Shown: piece after piece, positions 8,733 through 17,637 of the stretch | Position numbering within the stretch: position 1 is the stretch's first letter | Layout: every line of letters begins with the position of its first letter | DNA from: Aquipseudomonas alcaligenes | Lineage (GTDB): Bacteria; Pseudomonadota; Gammaproteobacteria; Pseudomonadales; Pseudomonadaceae | Length of the DNA stretch: 64,000 nt | Assembly: GCF_003205495.1 (NCBI RefSeq) | Contig: NZ_QJRX01000003.1 | Span: 1-64,000, forward strand | Reading direction: 5' to 3' | Notes under the pieces: generated by a model | What the model was told of the DNA's origin: nothing | Database searches by the model: none | The model's input: the letters and a program-made list of their open reading frames with translations, nothing else | Translations under genes and position numbers: made by a program

Positions 8733-9181
8733 GTGCCGCCATCCACTTCCGCCCGATGACCGAGGCGGACCTTGACCGCGTGGTGCAGATCGAGAATGCG
8801 GCCTTCAGTCATCCCTGGAGCCGCAACCTGTTCGCCGATGGCCTCAAGTCCTATGACTGCTGGCTGATGTTCGACGGGGATGAGCAGATCGGCCACGGCA
8901 TCATCCAGATCATTCTCGACGAGGCGCACCTGCTCAACATCACCGTGCGTCCACAGAGCCAGGGCCGTGGGCTGGGGTTGCAGTTGCTGGAGCACTTGAT
9001 GCAGCGCGCCCGCCAGCTCGGCGCGGGCGAGTGTTTCCTCGAAGTGCGTGCCAGCAACCAGAGTGCCTACCGCCTCTACGAGCGTTACGGCTTCAATGAA
9101 GTCGGTCGCCGGCGTGACTACTATCCGGCCGCCGGTGGGCGCGAGGATGCCCTGGTGATGGCCTGTACGCTGTTCGATTAG
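8729..9181 (+). CDS. rimI: RimI, ribosomal protein bS18 N-terminal acetyltransferase
   Basis: This 150-residue GNAT-family enzyme acetylates the N-terminal alanine of S18 using acetyl-CoA. The acetyl-CoA-binding motif V-x-P-x-x-Q-G-R-G-L-G is present near residue 72, and the segment ending ASNQSAYRLYERYGF is typical of RimI. The GTG start at 8729 overlaps the holD stop (GTGA), and GGAAG lies 8 nt upstream. The length matches the family. Confidence 0.93.
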   Translation: MSAAIHFRPMTEADLDRVVQIENAAFSHPWSRNLFADGLKSYDCWLMFDGDEQIGHGIIQIILDEAHLLNITVRPQSQGRGLGLQLLEHLMQRARQLGAGECFLEVRASNQSAYRLYERYGFNEVGRRRDYYPAAGGREDALVMACTLFD

Positions 9182-9239
9182 GCCCGGGCCGCCACATGCC
9201 CAGATGGCTTCGGCGCTTTTCCGCATGGCGTGATCGTTC

Positions 9240-10139
9240 ATGAGTCGTGCCGCGCTGCTGGCCTGGGCCGGCCTGGCGCTGGCCAGCCTGTTCTGGGCTG
9301 GCAATTCGCTGGTGGCGCGCGCCTTCACCGGGGCGATTCCGCCGCTTTCGTTGGCCTTCTGGCGCTGGGCCATAGCCCTGGTCATCCTCCTGCCGCTGGT
9401 CGGTCCCTCGCTCTGGCAGCATCGTCAGGTGCTGCGCAGGGCCGGCTGGCGCCTGTGGCTGCTGGCGGCGCTGGCCATCACCGCCTACAACTGCCTGCTC
9501 TATACCGCCGCGCTCAGTACGGCGGCGATCAACCTGAGCCTGGTCAGCACCTGCCTGCCGCTGGCGACCTTCATCGGTGCCGGCTTGCTGCTCGGCGAGT
9601 GGCCGGTGCGCAGGGCCTGGGTTGGCCTGCTGCTGGCCCTGTTCGGCTTGCTGTGGCTGATCTGCCAGGGCGACTGGCGAGTGCTGGCCAGCCTGTCGTT
9701 TGCCGAGGGCGATCTGCTGATGGTGCTCGCCACCCTGGACTGGGCGCTCTATTCGCTGCTGTTGCGTCGCTGGAACGCCTACTTCCAGCTGCCACCCTTC
9801 ACCCTGCTCGGCGCGCTGGTGTTGCTCGGCCTGCTCATGCTGGCACCGTTCTACGCCTGGGAGTTCTGGCAGGGGGCGCGCTTCGAACTCAGTCCGGCCA
9901 ATCTCGCCGCCATCGGCTACACCGCTCTGTTCGCTTCGGTGGTTGCCTATCAGCTGTGGAACATCGGCCTGCGCGAGCTGGGCCCTTCACGCACCGCCAT
10001 GAGCAACTACCTGATGCCGGTGTTCACCGCCATTCTCGGCTGGCTGCTTTTGGGCGAGAGCCTGCAGGGCTATCACTGGGTCGGTGGCGCGCTGATTGTC
10101 AGCGGGTTGTTGCTGGCAGGGAGAGGGCGCGGGCAATAG
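9240..10139 (+). CDS. EamA/DMT-family transporter
   Basis: This 299-residue membrane protein has about ten hydrophobic helices arranged as two EamA repeats (roughly 10-140 and 160-292), typical of drug/metabolite exporters such as RhaT or YdcZ relatives. The second repeat contains GPSRTAMSNYLMPVF and ends in GGALIVSGLLLAGRG, which are usual EamA signatures. The substrate cannot be read from sequence. It stands alone between rimI and a terminator. Confidence 0.88.
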   Translation: MSRAALLAWAGLALASLFWAGNSLVARAFTGAIPPLSLAFWRWAIALVILLPLVGPSLWQHRQVLRRAGWRLWLLAALAITAYNCLLYTAALSTAAINLSLVSTCLPLATFIGAGLLLGEWPVRRAWVGLLLALFGLLWLICQGDWRVLASLSFAEGDLLMVLATLDWALYSLLLRRWNAYFQLPPFTLLGALVLLGLLMLAPFYAWEFWQGARFELSPANLAAIGYTALFASVVAYQLWNIGLRELGPSRTAMSNYLMPVFTAILGWLLLGESLQGYHWVGGALIVSGLLLAGRGRGQ

Positions 10140-10162
10140 TAGAATTGCCCGGCCAGAAACGA

Positions 10163-10195
10163 CAAAGGGCTAGCTTTCGCTAACCCTTTGTTTTG
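10163..10195 (+). terminator. terminator after the EamA transporter
   Basis: A 12-bp stem with one mismatch (CAAAGGGCTAGC, 10164-10174 region, with GCTAACCCTTTG) closes a TTTC loop and is followed by TTTTG. It is placed before the convergent tRNA-Met. Confidence 0.78.
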
Positions 10196-10197
10196 TA

Positions 10198-10274
10198 TGG
10201 TGGCTACACCGGGACTTGAACCTGGGACATCAGCATTATGAATGCTGCGCTCTAACCGACTGAGCTATGTAGCC
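10198..10274 (-). tRNA. tRNA-Met (CAT), elongator type
   Basis: The reverse complement folds as a 77-nt tRNA: acceptor GGCTACA paired to the 3' end, encoded CCA, D-arm AGCTCAGTCGGTTAGAGC, anticodon loop with CAT, and T-arm with GGTTCAAGTCC. The acceptor starts with G1 paired to C72, so it is elongator Met or Ile2-like rather than initiator. A tRNA-Met lies at the same place next to ychF in PAO1 as I recall. Confidence 0.93.
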
Positions 10275-10375
10275 GAGTGGCGCGCATTATTCTCTTGTCG
10301 ATGCCGGCTGTCAACCCCGTCTGGCGGATAAATTGATGCCTTATCAAGCGCTTAGGCGTGATGCCCGGGAGAATG

Positions 10376-10401
10376 AAAAGCCCCGCGCTGGCGGGGCTTT
10401 C
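10376..10401 (-). terminator. terminator after ychF
   Basis: A perfect 10-bp stem AAAGCCCCGC (10377-10386) / GCGGGGCTTT (10391-10400) has a 4-nt loop and runs into TTTTC on the minus strand. It lies 9 nt behind the ychF stop. Confidence 0.85.
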
Positions 10402-10409
10402 GAGGGGGC

Positions 10410-11510
10410 TTAGACGTTGAAGCGGAAGTGCATCACGTCGCCGTCCTTGACGATGTAGTCCTTGCCTTCCAGGCGCCATTTGCCGGCTTCCTTGGCGCCG
10501 GCCTCGCCCTTGTACTGGATGAAGTCGTCGTAGGCCACTACTTCGGCGCGGATGAAGCCCTTCTCGAAGTCGGTGTGGATCACGGCGGCGGCCTGCGGGG
10601 CGGTGGCGCCGATGCGCACGGTCCAGGCGCGCACTTCCTTGACGCCGGCGGTGAAGTAGGTCTGCAGGTTGAGCAGCGAGTAACCGGCGCGGATCACGCG
10701 GTTCAGGCCCGGCTCTTCCATGCCCATGGATTCGAGGAACATCTGCTTTTCCTCGTCCTCGTCCAGCTCGGCGATCTCGGCCTCGATCTTGTTGCACACC
10801 GGCACCACGATGGCGCCTTCTTCCTCGGCGATGGCGCGGACCACGTCCAGGTGCGGGTTGTTGTCGAAGCCGTCCTCGGCGACGTTGGCGATGTACATCA
10901 CCGGCTTGCTGGTGAGCAGGTGGAAGCCGCGGATGACCAGCTTTTCCTCGGGGCTCATGTTCTTCATCAGGCTGCGCGCCGGCTTGCCTTCGCTGAAGTG
11001 GGGGATGAGTTTCTCCAGGATGGCCTTCTGCGCCAGGGCCTCCTTGTCGCCGCCCTTGGCGTTGCGGGCGACCTTCTGCAGCTGCTTCTCGCAGCTGTCG
11101 AGGTCGGCGAAGATCAGCTCGAGGTCGATGATCTCGATGTCGCGCTTGGGGTCGACGCTGTTGGCCACGTGGATGACGTTCTCGTCCTCGAAGCAGCGCA
11201 CCACGTGGGCGATGGCATCGGTCTCGCGGATATTGGCGAGGAACTTGTTACCCAGGCCCTCACCCTTGGAGGCGCCCGCCACCAGGCCGGCGATGTCGAC
11301 GAATTCCATGGTGGTGGGGATCACGCGCTCGGGCTTGACGATGGCGGCCAGGGCGTCCAGGCGGCTGTCAGGCATGGGCACGATGCCGCTGTTCGGCTCG
11401 ATGGTGCAGAAGGGGAAGTTCTCCGCGGCGATGCCGGATTTGGTCAGGGCGTTGAACAGGGTGGACTTGCCGACGTTGGGCAGGCCGACGATGCCGCAGT
11501 TGAATCCCAT
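10410..11510 (-). CDS. ychF: YchF, redox-regulated ribosome-binding ATPase (OLA1 family)
   Basis: This is a P-loop NTPase of the Obg family that prefers ATP and associates with ribosomes. The 366-residue protein has G1 GLPNVGKST close to the N-terminus, a G3 segment (FVDIAGLV), a helical insertion (about 135-190) and a C-terminal TGS domain (last 85 residues, ending [16 protein letters not shown]). The start at 11510 gives the standard [10 protein letters not shown]-terminus; the reading frame extends further upstream but there it overlaps the pth region out of family context. It follows pth on the minus strand. Confidence 0.95.
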   Translation of the reverse strand: MGFNCGIVGLPNVGKSTLFNALTKSGIAAENFPFCTIEPNSGIVPMPDSRLDALAAIVKPERVIPTTMEFVDIAGLVAGASKGEGLGNKFLANIRETDAIAHVVRCFEDENVIHVANSVDPKRDIEIIDLELIFADLDSCEKQLQKVARNAKGGDKEALAQKAILEKLIPHFSEGKPARSLMKNMSPEEKLVIRGFHLLTSKPVMYIANVAEDGFDNNPHLDVVRAIAEEEGAIVVPVCNKIEAEIAELDEDEEKQMFLESMGMEEPGLNRVIRAGYSLLNLQTYFTAGVKEVRAWTVRIGATAPQAAAVIHTDFEKGFIRAEVVAYDDFIQYKGEAGAKEAGKWRLEGKDYIVKDGDVMHFRFNV

Positions 11511-11547
11511 GGTGTATCCCTCGCGGAGATGAAGTCGTGAAAAGGGG

Positions 11548-12132
11548 TCAGGCTTTCTGGCTGTGCAGCTTCTGCATCGCCTTGGTCCAGTCGCCGGCGA
11601 GCATTTCGGGCAATACGCCGAGGGCATTGTCGATGCTCTTGTCCAGCAGCTCCTGCTCGCTGCGCGGGGCGCGGCCGAGGACGAAGCCGGAGACCAGGCT
11701 GGCGTGGCCGGGGTGGCCGATGCCCAGGCGCAGGCGGTGGAAGCCGTTCTGGTTGCCGCACTGCGCGATGATGTCGCGCAGGCCGTTGTGGCCGCCGTGG
11801 CCGCCGCCGGTCTTGAGTTTGGCGACGCCGGGAGGCATGTCGAGTTCGTCGTGGGCCACCAGCATGGCGTCGACCGGGATGCGGAAGAAATTCGCCAGCG
11901 CCGCCACGGCCTGGCCGCTGCGGTTCATGTAGGTGGTGGGGATGAGCAGACGAACGTCGCGACCCTGATGGCTGAACTTGCCCACCAGGCCGAAATACTT
12001 CTTGTCGAGGGCGAGGCTTATGCGTTGGCTGTCGGCCAGGCGCTCAACGAAAAGGGCCCCTGCGTTGTGCCGGGTCTGGTCGTATTCGGGGCCTGGATTA
12101 CCCAGGCCGACGATCAGTTGGATGGCAGTCAC
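11548..12132 (-). CDS. pth: Pth, peptidyl-tRNA hydrolase
   Basis: This enzyme releases tRNA from drop-off peptidyl-tRNAs. All active-site elements are visible in the 194-residue protein: TRHNAG with the catalytic His near residue 22, TTYMNRSG with the substrate-binding Asn, HDELDMP with the Asp, and [11 protein letters not shown] with the distal Asn. It lies between rplY and ychF, an arrangement common in gammaproteobacteria, with a 37-nt gap to each neighbour. Confidence 0.96.
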   Translation of the reverse strand: MTAIQLIVGLGNPGPEYDQTRHNAGALFVERLADSQRISLALDKKYFGLVGKFSHQGRDVRLLIPTTYMNRSGQAVAALANFFRIPVDAMLVAHDELDMPPGVAKLKTGGGHGGHNGLRDIIAQCGNQNGFHRLRLGIGHPGHASLVSGFVLGRAPRSEQELLDKSIDNALGVLPEMLAGDWTKAMQKLHSQKA

Positions 12133-12168
12133 GTCAGGAGCCCTTTTACCGGAAGGGGCGGGCGAGTA

Positions 12169-12765
12169 TTACTCGGCGCCTTCTTCCTTCACGCGGGAAG
12201 CGTGGATGTTGGCGACTGCCAGGTCGTTGCCGTGGGCCAGGGCCACCAGCTCGACGCCCTTCGGCAGCTTGAGGTCGGACAGGTGAACGATCTGACCGAC
12301 TTCAACCTTGGCCAGGTCGACTTCGATGAATTCCGGCAGGTCTTGCGGCTGGCAGGAAACTTCGACTTCGGAGATGGTGTGGGACACTTCACCGCCCTGC
12401 TGCTTGACACCAACGGAGCTGGCTTCGTTGATGAAGTGCAGCGGAACGTGAGCGCTCAGCTTCTGGCCGGCAACGACGCGGACGAAGTCGGCGTGCATCA
12501 CGTAGCCTTTGGCCGGGTGGCGCTGCAGGGCCTTGATCACCACGTTCTCGGTGGCGCCGGCGATGTTCAGGGCCAGCACGTGGCTGAAGGCGGCTTCGTT
12601 TTCCAGCAGCTTGGCCACTTCTTTGGCCAGCAGGCTGATGGATTGCGGGGCTTTGTCGCCGCCGTAAACTACGGCAGGCACCATGGCGACGTTACGACGC
12701 AGGCGGCGGCTCGCACCTTTCCCCAGGTCGGAACGCACTTCGGCATTCAGGGCAAACTCAGTCAT
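12169..12765 (-). CDS. rplY: 50S ribosomal protein bL25, long Ctc form
   Basis: This is the 5S rRNA-binding ribosomal protein. The 198-residue product is the two-domain general-stress (CTC/TL5) form: an N-terminal L25 beta-barrel (residues 1-95, starting [21 protein letters not shown]) and a C-terminal TL5 domain (about 100-190). It follows prs after a terminator, so it probably has its own promoter in the 111-nt gap. Confidence 0.95.
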   Translation of the reverse strand: MTEFALNAEVRSDLGKGASRRLRRNVAMVPAVVYGGDKAPQSISLLAKEVAKLLENEAAFSHVLALNIAGATENVVIKALQRHPAKGYVMHADFVRVVAGQKLSAHVPLHFINEASSVGVKQQGGEVSHTISEVEVSCQPQDLPEFIEVDLAKVEVGQIVHLSDLKLPKGVELVALAHGNDLAVANIHASRVKEEGAE

Positions 12766-12825
12766 TGCATTTCTCCAAAATAACCAAACCGCCCTCAGCG
12801 CTTGCGACCAGCGTGTGGACGGTTG

Positions 12826-12855
12826 GGCAAAAAGCCCCGCACGCGGCGGGGCACT
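12826..12855 (-). terminator. terminator after prs
   Basis: On the minus strand GCCCCGC / GCGGGGC forms a stable hairpin followed by TTTTTGCCC. It lies about 20 nt behind the prs stop and separates prs from rplY. Confidence 0.85.
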
Positions 12856-12876
12856 TGTCGCTCAGGCCTGTTCCGC

Positions 12877-13818
12877 TTAGCGGAACATCGCGCTGATCGA
12901 TTCTTCGTTGCTGATGCGGCGAACCGCTTCGGCGATAACCGGGGCCATGTCCAGCTGGCGGATGCGCGGACAGGCCTGCGCCGCGGCGGACAGCGGGATG
13001 GTGTTGGTCACCACCAGGGCGTCCAGCACGGAATTTTCCAGATTCTCGATGGCGCGGCCCGACAGCACCGGGTGGGTGGCGTAGGCGTAGACCTTCGAGG
13101 CGCCGTGCTCCTTCAGCGCCTTGGCGGCGTGGCAGAGGGTGCCGGCGGTGTCGACCATGTCGTCGACCAGCACGCAGGTGCGGCCTTCGACATCGCCGAT
13201 GATGTGCATGACTTCGGACTGGTTGGCCTTCTCGCGACGCTTGTCGATGATCGCCAGGTCGACGCCCAGGCTCTTGGCCACGGCACGGGCGCGAACCACG
13301 CCACCGATGTCCGGGGAGACGATCATCAGGTTCTCGAAGCGCTGATCCTGGATGTCGTCGGTCAGCACCGGCGAGCCGTAGATGTTGTCCACGGGGATGT
13401 CGAAGAAGCCTTGGATCTGGTCGGCGTGCAGGTCGACGGTGAGCACGCGGTCGATGCCGACCACGGTGAGCATGTCGGCCACCACCTTGGCGCTGATCGC
13501 CACGCGGGCGGAGCGCGGACGACGATCCTGGCGGGCATAGCCGAAGTAGGGGATGACCGCGGTGATACGAGTGGCCGAGGAGCGGCGGAAGGCGTCGGCC
13601 ATCACCACCAGCTCCATCAGGTTGTCGTTGGTCGGTGCGCAGGTCGGCTGGATGATGAAGACATCCTTGCCGCGCACGTTCTCGTTGATCTCGGCGCTGA
13701 TTTCGCCGTCGGAGAACTTGCCTACGGAAGCATCGCCCAGGGGGATATGCAGCTGGCGCACGATGCGCCGGGCCAGATCGGGGTTGGAGTTCCCCGTGAA
13801 GACCATCATCTTGGACAC
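12877..13818 (-). CDS. prs: Ribose-phosphate pyrophosphokinase (PRPP synthetase)
   Basis: Prs makes PRPP from ribose 5-phosphate and ATP for purine, pyrimidine, His, Trp and NAD synthesis. The 313-residue protein has the flexible ATP loop [13 protein letters not shown] (about 97-109) and the PRPP-binding loop [13 protein letters not shown] (about 214-226), with the C-terminal [12 protein letters not shown] typical of the family. It lies downstream of ispE and the two tRNA-Gln genes, separated from them by a terminator. Confidence 0.97.
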   Translation of the reverse strand: MSKMMVFTGNSNPDLARRIVRQLHIPLGDASVGKFSDGEISAEINENVRGKDVFIIQPTCAPTNDNLMELVVMADAFRRSSATRITAVIPYFGYARQDRRPRSARVAISAKVVADMLTVVGIDRVLTVDLHADQIQGFFDIPVDNIYGSPVLTDDIQDQRFENLMIVSPDIGGVVRARAVAKSLGVDLAIIDKRREKANQSEVMHIIGDVEGRTCVLVDDMVDTAGTLCHAAKALKEHGASKVYAYATHPVLSGRAIENLENSVLDALVVTNTIPLSAAAQACPRIRQLDMAPVIAEAVRRISNEESISAMFR

Positions 13819-13854
13819 GCGCAGTACCTGCCTGGGAGTGGGCCCGATGAATTA

Positions 13855-13894
13855 AAAAGCTGTTCAAAAAGGCCGGCTTTCTGAACAGCTTTCG
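13855..13894 (-). terminator. terminator after the tandem tRNA-Gln genes
   Basis: AAAGCTGTTCA (13856-13866) pairs perfectly with TGAACAGCTTT (13882-13892), and the minus-strand transcript continues into TTTTTAATTC. The loop contains a smaller GGCC-centred hairpin. It lies 7 nt behind the tRNA. Confidence 0.82.
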
Positions 13895-13900
13895 AGTGTA

Positions 13901-13975
13901 TGGCAGGGGCGGCTGGATTCGAACCAACGCATGGCAGGATCAAAACCTGCTGCCTTACCGCTTGGCGACGCCCCT
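13901..13975 (-). tRNA. tRNA-Gln (TTG), copy 2
   Basis: The reverse complement is a 75-nt tRNA with acceptor AGGGGCG / CGCCCCT, a D-loop containing AAGCGGTAAGGC, anticodon TTG within GGTTTTGATCC, T-loop GGTTCGAATCC and encoded CCA. It is identical over all 75 nt to the copy at 14005-14079, from which a 29-nt spacer separates it. Confidence 0.95.
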
Positions 13976-14004
13976 AGAGTATTAGTCGAATGCTGGGAGG
14001 TTAA

Positions 14005-14079
14005 TGGCAGGGGCGGCTGGATTCGAACCAACGCATGGCAGGATCAAAACCTGCTGCCTTACCGCTTGGCGACGCCCCT
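14005..14079 (-). tRNA. tRNA-Gln (TTG), copy 1
   Basis: This is identical in sequence to the tRNA-Gln at 13901-13975. It begins only 16 nt behind the ispE stop with no terminator in between, so the ispE message probably reads into it and the tRNAs are released by RNase processing, unless a promoter lies inside the end of ispE. Confidence 0.95.
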
Positions 14080-14095
14080 GTATCGCGTCCCGCAT

Positions 14096-14971
14096 TCACT
14101 TCCGAGTTACCGTTTCGAGCTGGCGATGCAACGGAGACCGATTGCAGCCGCGAGCGACGAAGCTCGGTAGGGTGGCCGGAAGTTGGCGCGAGACTTTATC
14201 AGCATCGGCCTGGTTTGGGAAGCTCCCAAACACGCAAGCTCCGGTTCCGGTCATCTTGGCTGCAACAAATTTGTTGAGCGTTTTCAGGGCGTTACGTACT
14301 TCTGGGTAACGCTTCTCGACAACCGGCTGACAGTCGTTACGACCGCCCCCCTCGGGAAGGCTGCGAACTGTAATGGCGGGGGTATCACGTGTCAACTCGG
14401 GGTCGGCAAAAACTTCCGCCGTGCTGATGCTGACCTGCGGCATGGCGACCAGGAACCAGGGTTCGGGCAGTTCCACCGGCTGCAGCTGCTCGCCGACGCC
14501 CTCGGCGAAGGCCGCGCGGCCGCGCACGAACACCGGCACGTCGGCGCCCAGGGCAAGGCCCAGCTCGGCCAGGCGCTCCTCGCCCAGGTCGGTGCGCCAC
14601 AGGTGATCGAGGCCGACCAGGGTGGTGGCGGCATCCGAGCTGCCGCCGCCGATGCCGCCGCCCATGGGCAGGCGCTTGTCCAGCCAGATATCGGCGCCCA
14701 GGCGGGTGCCGGAAGCCTCCTGCAGGCGCCGTGCGGCGCGCACGATCAGGTTGGCGTCGTGCGGCACGCCGGGGATCTCGGTGTGCAGGCGGATCTCGCC
14801 GTCGGTGCGCAGGGCGAAGCCCAGCTCGTCGCCGTGGTCGAGGAACTGGAACAGGGTCTGCAGCAGGTGATAGCCGTCGGCGCGGCGGCCGAGGATATGC
14901 AGCATCAGGTTGAGCTTGGCCGGGGCAGGCAGGATCAGTTCGGCGTGGGCGGGGATGGCTTGGTTTGTCAT
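14096..14971 (-). CDS. ispE: IspE, 4-diphosphocytidyl-2-C-methyl-D-erythritol kinase
   Basis: This is the GHMP kinase of the non-mevalonate isoprenoid pathway; it phosphorylates the 2-hydroxyl of CDP-methylerythritol. The 291-residue protein has the N-terminal [12 protein letters not shown], the glycine-rich ATP loop [14 protein letters not shown] near residue 105, and the C-terminal [10 protein letters not shown]. It is transcribed toward the tRNA-Gln pair and is separated from lolB by a 139-nt gap holding a palindromic repeat. Confidence 0.96.
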   Translation of the reverse strand: MTNQAIPAHAELILPAPAKLNLMLHILGRRADGYHLLQTLFQFLDHGDELGFALRTDGEIRLHTEIPGVPHDANLIVRAARRLQEASGTRLGADIWLDKRLPMGGGIGGGSSDAATTLVGLDHLWRTDLGEERLAELGLALGADVPVFVRGRAAFAEGVGEQLQPVELPEPWFLVAMPQVSISTAEVFADPELTRDTPAITVRSLPEGGGRNDCQPVVEKRYPEVRNALKTLNKFVAAKMTGTGACVFGSFPNQADADKVSRQLPATLPSFVARGCNRSPLHRQLETVTRK

Positions 14972-15000
14972 ATGCAGAGCTGGAATGCCGAGTGGGTGTT

Positions 15001-15088
15001 TCCCCTCTTCCGTCTACGGGAGAGGGGTAGGGGAGAGGGTTCTTGGCGCAGCCCCCTCTCCCTGGCCCTCTCCCCGAGGGCAGAGGGA
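15001..15088. repeat. CCCTCTCCC-type palindromic repeat cluster, copy 1
   Basis: The gap between lolB and ispE carries CCCCTCTTCCGTCTACGGGA followed by GAGGGG (15002-15027), then further GGGGAGAGGG and CCCTCTCC arms up to 15088, able to fold into two hairpins. The same motif family recurs at 42771-42890. Such elements are common non-coding repeats in Pseudomonas genomes. Confidence 0.75.
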
Positions 15089-15110
15089 ATAATCGGTGCG
15101 AGCCTGGCGC

Positions 15111-15725
15111 TTACTGGCCCAGCTGGCGCGGCTGCCAGTCCTTGATCACTAGGGTGATGTCGAGATCCTTGCCATGTAGCTTGATGCGCTCGGGCAGGCG
15201 GTAGCCGTTCTGCTCGACATAGCTGAGGTACTGCAGCTGCCAGCCATCCTGCTCCAGGCGCGCCAGCTGGCTCTGCGTGTCGAGGGTGACGCGGCTGCGG
15301 CTGTCCGGCGCGGGCAGGCCGCGTACCCACCAGAACAGGTGGGAGACCGGCAGGCGCCAGCCCAGCTGTTCCTCTAGCAGGGCCTCGGGCGATGCGGCTT
15401 CGTAGCGGCCCTGGTTGGCCACCTCCAGCAGCACGGCGCCCTCGCGGCCGGTGAGGCGGGCGGCGCCGCGGCCTAGCGGGCCGGACAGGCGGATGTCGTA
15501 GTAGTCCTGGCGCTGCAGCCAGAACAGCGTGCCGCTGCCGGAGTCCTTGGGTGCGCGGATGCCGACCTTGCCGCTGATCTGCCAGCCGTCGAGGGCGGCG
15601 ACCCGGGTCTTGTGCGCCTGCCAGCGCTTGGCGTCGCCCTGGCCCTCGACGGATTCGCGGCTGGTGAGGCCGGCGCAGCCGGCGAGGAGGGCGATCAGGC
15701 TGAAAACGATGAGGTGACGAAGCAT
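15111..15725 (-). CDS. lolB: LolB, outer-membrane lipoprotein receptor
   Basis: LolB accepts lipoproteins from LolA and inserts them in the outer membrane. The 204-residue precursor has a lipobox LLAGC (Cys at residue 17), and the mature part shows the LolB fold pattern [34 protein letters not shown] and L-G-W-R-L-P-V-S near its middle. It begins 3 nt behind the TPR lipoprotein gene, so the two are cotranscribed. Confidence 0.93.
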   Translation of the reverse strand: MLRHLIVFSLIALLAGCAGLTSRESVEGQGDAKRWQAHKTRVAALDGWQISGKVGIRAPKDSGSGTLFWLQRQDYYDIRLSGPLGRGAARLTGREGAVLLEVANQGRYEAASPEALLEEQLGWRLPVSHLFWWVRGLPAPDSRSRVTLDTQSQLARLEQDGWQLQYLSYVEQNGYRLPERIKLHGKDLDITLVIKDWQPRQLGQ

Positions 15726-15728
15726 GGA

Positions 15729-17456
15729 TCAGAGTTTCTCGGAACCGGTCAGGCGTTGAATGGTGGAGCGCAGGATGGCGCTGTCGGGCTGCGCCTCGAG
15801 GGCGCTGGCCCAAACCTTGCGGGCTTCGCGTTGGCGGCCCTGGGCCCAGAGCACTTCGCCCAGGTGGGCGGCGACCTCGTGGTCGGGGAACTTGGCCAGG
15901 GCGGCGCGCAGGTAGCGCTCGGCTTCCTCCAGGTTGCCCAGGCGGTAGTTGACCCAGCCCAGGCTGTCGAGGGTGGCGGCGTCCTCCGGATTGAGGCGGT
16001 GGGCCTGCTCGATCAGCGCCTTGGCCTCGTCATAGCGGGTAGTGCGGTCGGCCAGGGTGTAGCCGAGGGCGTTGAGCGCGGTGGCGTTGTCCGGCTCGCG
16101 CGCGATGATGTCGCGCAGGTCGCGCTCCAGTCCGGCCAGGTCGCCGCGCTTTTCGGCCAGCATGGCGCGGGTGTAGAGCAGGTTGGTGTCGCCGGGGAAC
16201 TGTTCCAGCGCCCTGGCTATTACCTGCCAGGCCTCCTCGTGGCGCTGGCGGTTGGCCAGGGCCTCGGACTCCAGTAGGTACAGCTGGATGGCGTAGTCGG
16301 GCTGGCTGTCGCGGCTGCGGCCCAGGCGGCTGCTGGCCTCGGCGGCGCGGCCCTGCTCGAAGAGGATCTCGGTCTGGCGTACCTGGGCGGCGAGGAAGTC
16401 GTCGCCGGGGCCGACCATGCCGTATTCGATCAGGGCGCTTTCGGCATCGCCGCGCTGTTCGTAGATGCGCCCCAGGTTGAAGTGCGCGGCATCGCTGTGG
16501 GCGCCGCGCTCGACCAGCTCCTCCAGGTAGACGGCGGCTTCGTCCCAGGCCTGGTCCTCCAGGCACACCAGGGCCAGGGAGTAGCGCAGGTCATCGTCGT
16601 CGGGGAAACGCTGGAGCAGGCCGGCGAATTCGCTCTTGGCCTCGTCCAGGCGACGCAGTTCGACCAGCTGGCGGGCGTAGGCCAGGCGCAGGCGCTTGTC
16701 CTCGGGGTGCTGCGCGATGCCGTTCTCCAGCAGCGGGATGGCCTCCTTGCCGCGGTCCAGGCCCTGCAGCAGGCGGGCGCGCAACAGCAGCGGGGGAATC
16801 TCCTCCTCGCTGGCGGCGTGCGCTTCGAGCAGCTCCAGGGCCTCCTCGGCGCGGCCGTCCTGGTGCAGCAGCAGGGCCTTGCCGAACAGCAGCTGGCCGT
16901 TTTCCGGGTACTTCCGCAGCAGGCGGTCGAAGCTCTGCAGCAGGCCGGCGCGGGTGTCCGGGTCGGTCTCGGCGGCGGACAGGGCGAGGAAGTCGAAGTG
17001 GGTGTCGCCCTGGCCCCGCAGGACCTTCTCCATATATTCCATGGCTTCGTCGTAGCGGCCGGCACGGGCCAGCTGCACGGCGGCGGCGCGCTGGGCGTCG
17101 AGGCTGTCCGGGGCGCTCTTCGACCAGATCAGCGCGCTGTCCAGGGCCGCCTGCTCGGCGCCCAGGTACTCGGCGATGCGGAAGGCGCGCTCCGCCACGC
17201 CGGGGTCTCCGGTGGCATTGGCCTGCTGCACGTAGTTGCCGAGGGCGATGTCGAAGCGGTTGCGCTGTCCGGCCAGCTCGGCGGCGAGCAGGGCGTACAG
17301 GGTCTCCTCGCTGAACGAGGCGTACTGCTTGGGCTTGGCCGGGGTCGGGGTGGTCGCCGCGTCTTCCACCGGCGGGGTGCCGTCCGGGACAGGCGCCAGG
17401 CTCTGGCAGCCAGCGAGCAGGAGGGAGGCGGTCAGCAACGCGAGGGATTTGTTCAT
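15729..17456 (-). CDS. TPR-repeat lipoprotein (PA4667-like)
   Basis: This 575-residue exported protein has a lipobox LLLAGC (Cys at residue 17) and then a Pro/Thr-rich linker. At least ten tetratricopeptide-like helical repeats fill most of the chain from about residue 45, for example NALGYTLADRTTRYDEAKAL and LDSLGWVNYRLGNLEEAERY. The family is conserved beside lolB in Pseudomonas; it probably scaffolds outer-membrane protein complexes, but no specific partner can be read here. The gene is divergent from hemA. Confidence 0.88.
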   Translation of the reverse strand: MNKSLALLTASLLLAGCQSLAPVPDGTPPVEDAATTPTPAKPKQYASFSEETLYALLAAELAGQRNRFDIALGNYVQQANATGDPGVAERAFRIAEYLGAEQAALDSALIWSKSAPDSLDAQRAAAVQLARAGRYDEAMEYMEKVLRGQGDTHFDFLALSAAETDPDTRAGLLQSFDRLLRKYPENGQLLFGKALLLHQDGRAEEALELLEAHAASEEEIPPLLLRARLLQGLDRGKEAIPLLENGIAQHPEDKRLRLAYARQLVELRRLDEAKSEFAGLLQRFPDDDDLRYSLALVCLEDQAWDEAAVYLEELVERGAHSDAAHFNLGRIYEQRGDAESALIEYGMVGPGDDFLAAQVRQTEILFEQGRAAEASSRLGRSRDSQPDYAIQLYLLESEALANRQRHEEAWQVIARALEQFPGDTNLLYTRAMLAEKRGDLAGLERDLRDIIAREPDNATALNALGYTLADRTTRYDEAKALIEQAHRLNPEDAATLDSLGWVNYRLGNLEEAERYLRAALAKFPDHEVAAHLGEVLWAQGRQREARKVWASALEAQPDSAILRSTIQRLTGSEKL

Positions 17457-17572
17457 GAGGGCAAGCTTGCGGTCCGTGGCGTGGCAGCATCATGACACAA
17501 GCGGCGGGCGCAAGCCCACCGCGGCGCCGGTGATTGGCCGGGGATGGCGGGCGGGTCAATTTGTCGCAACAG

Positions 17573-17601
17573 TTGTTCTCCCTCGGGTGACGTAGGACAA
17601 T
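17573..17601 (+). promoter_or_regulatory. candidate sigma-70 promoter of the hemA operon
   Basis: TTGTTC (17573-17578) and GACAAT (17596-17601) are separated by exactly 17 nt and lie 37 nt before the hemA start. The match is partial (4 of 6 at -35 and 5 of 6 at -10). Confidence 0.5.
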
Positions 17602-17637
17602 CGCCCGCTATCTCCGATTCCCCCTTAGCGACCCTGC

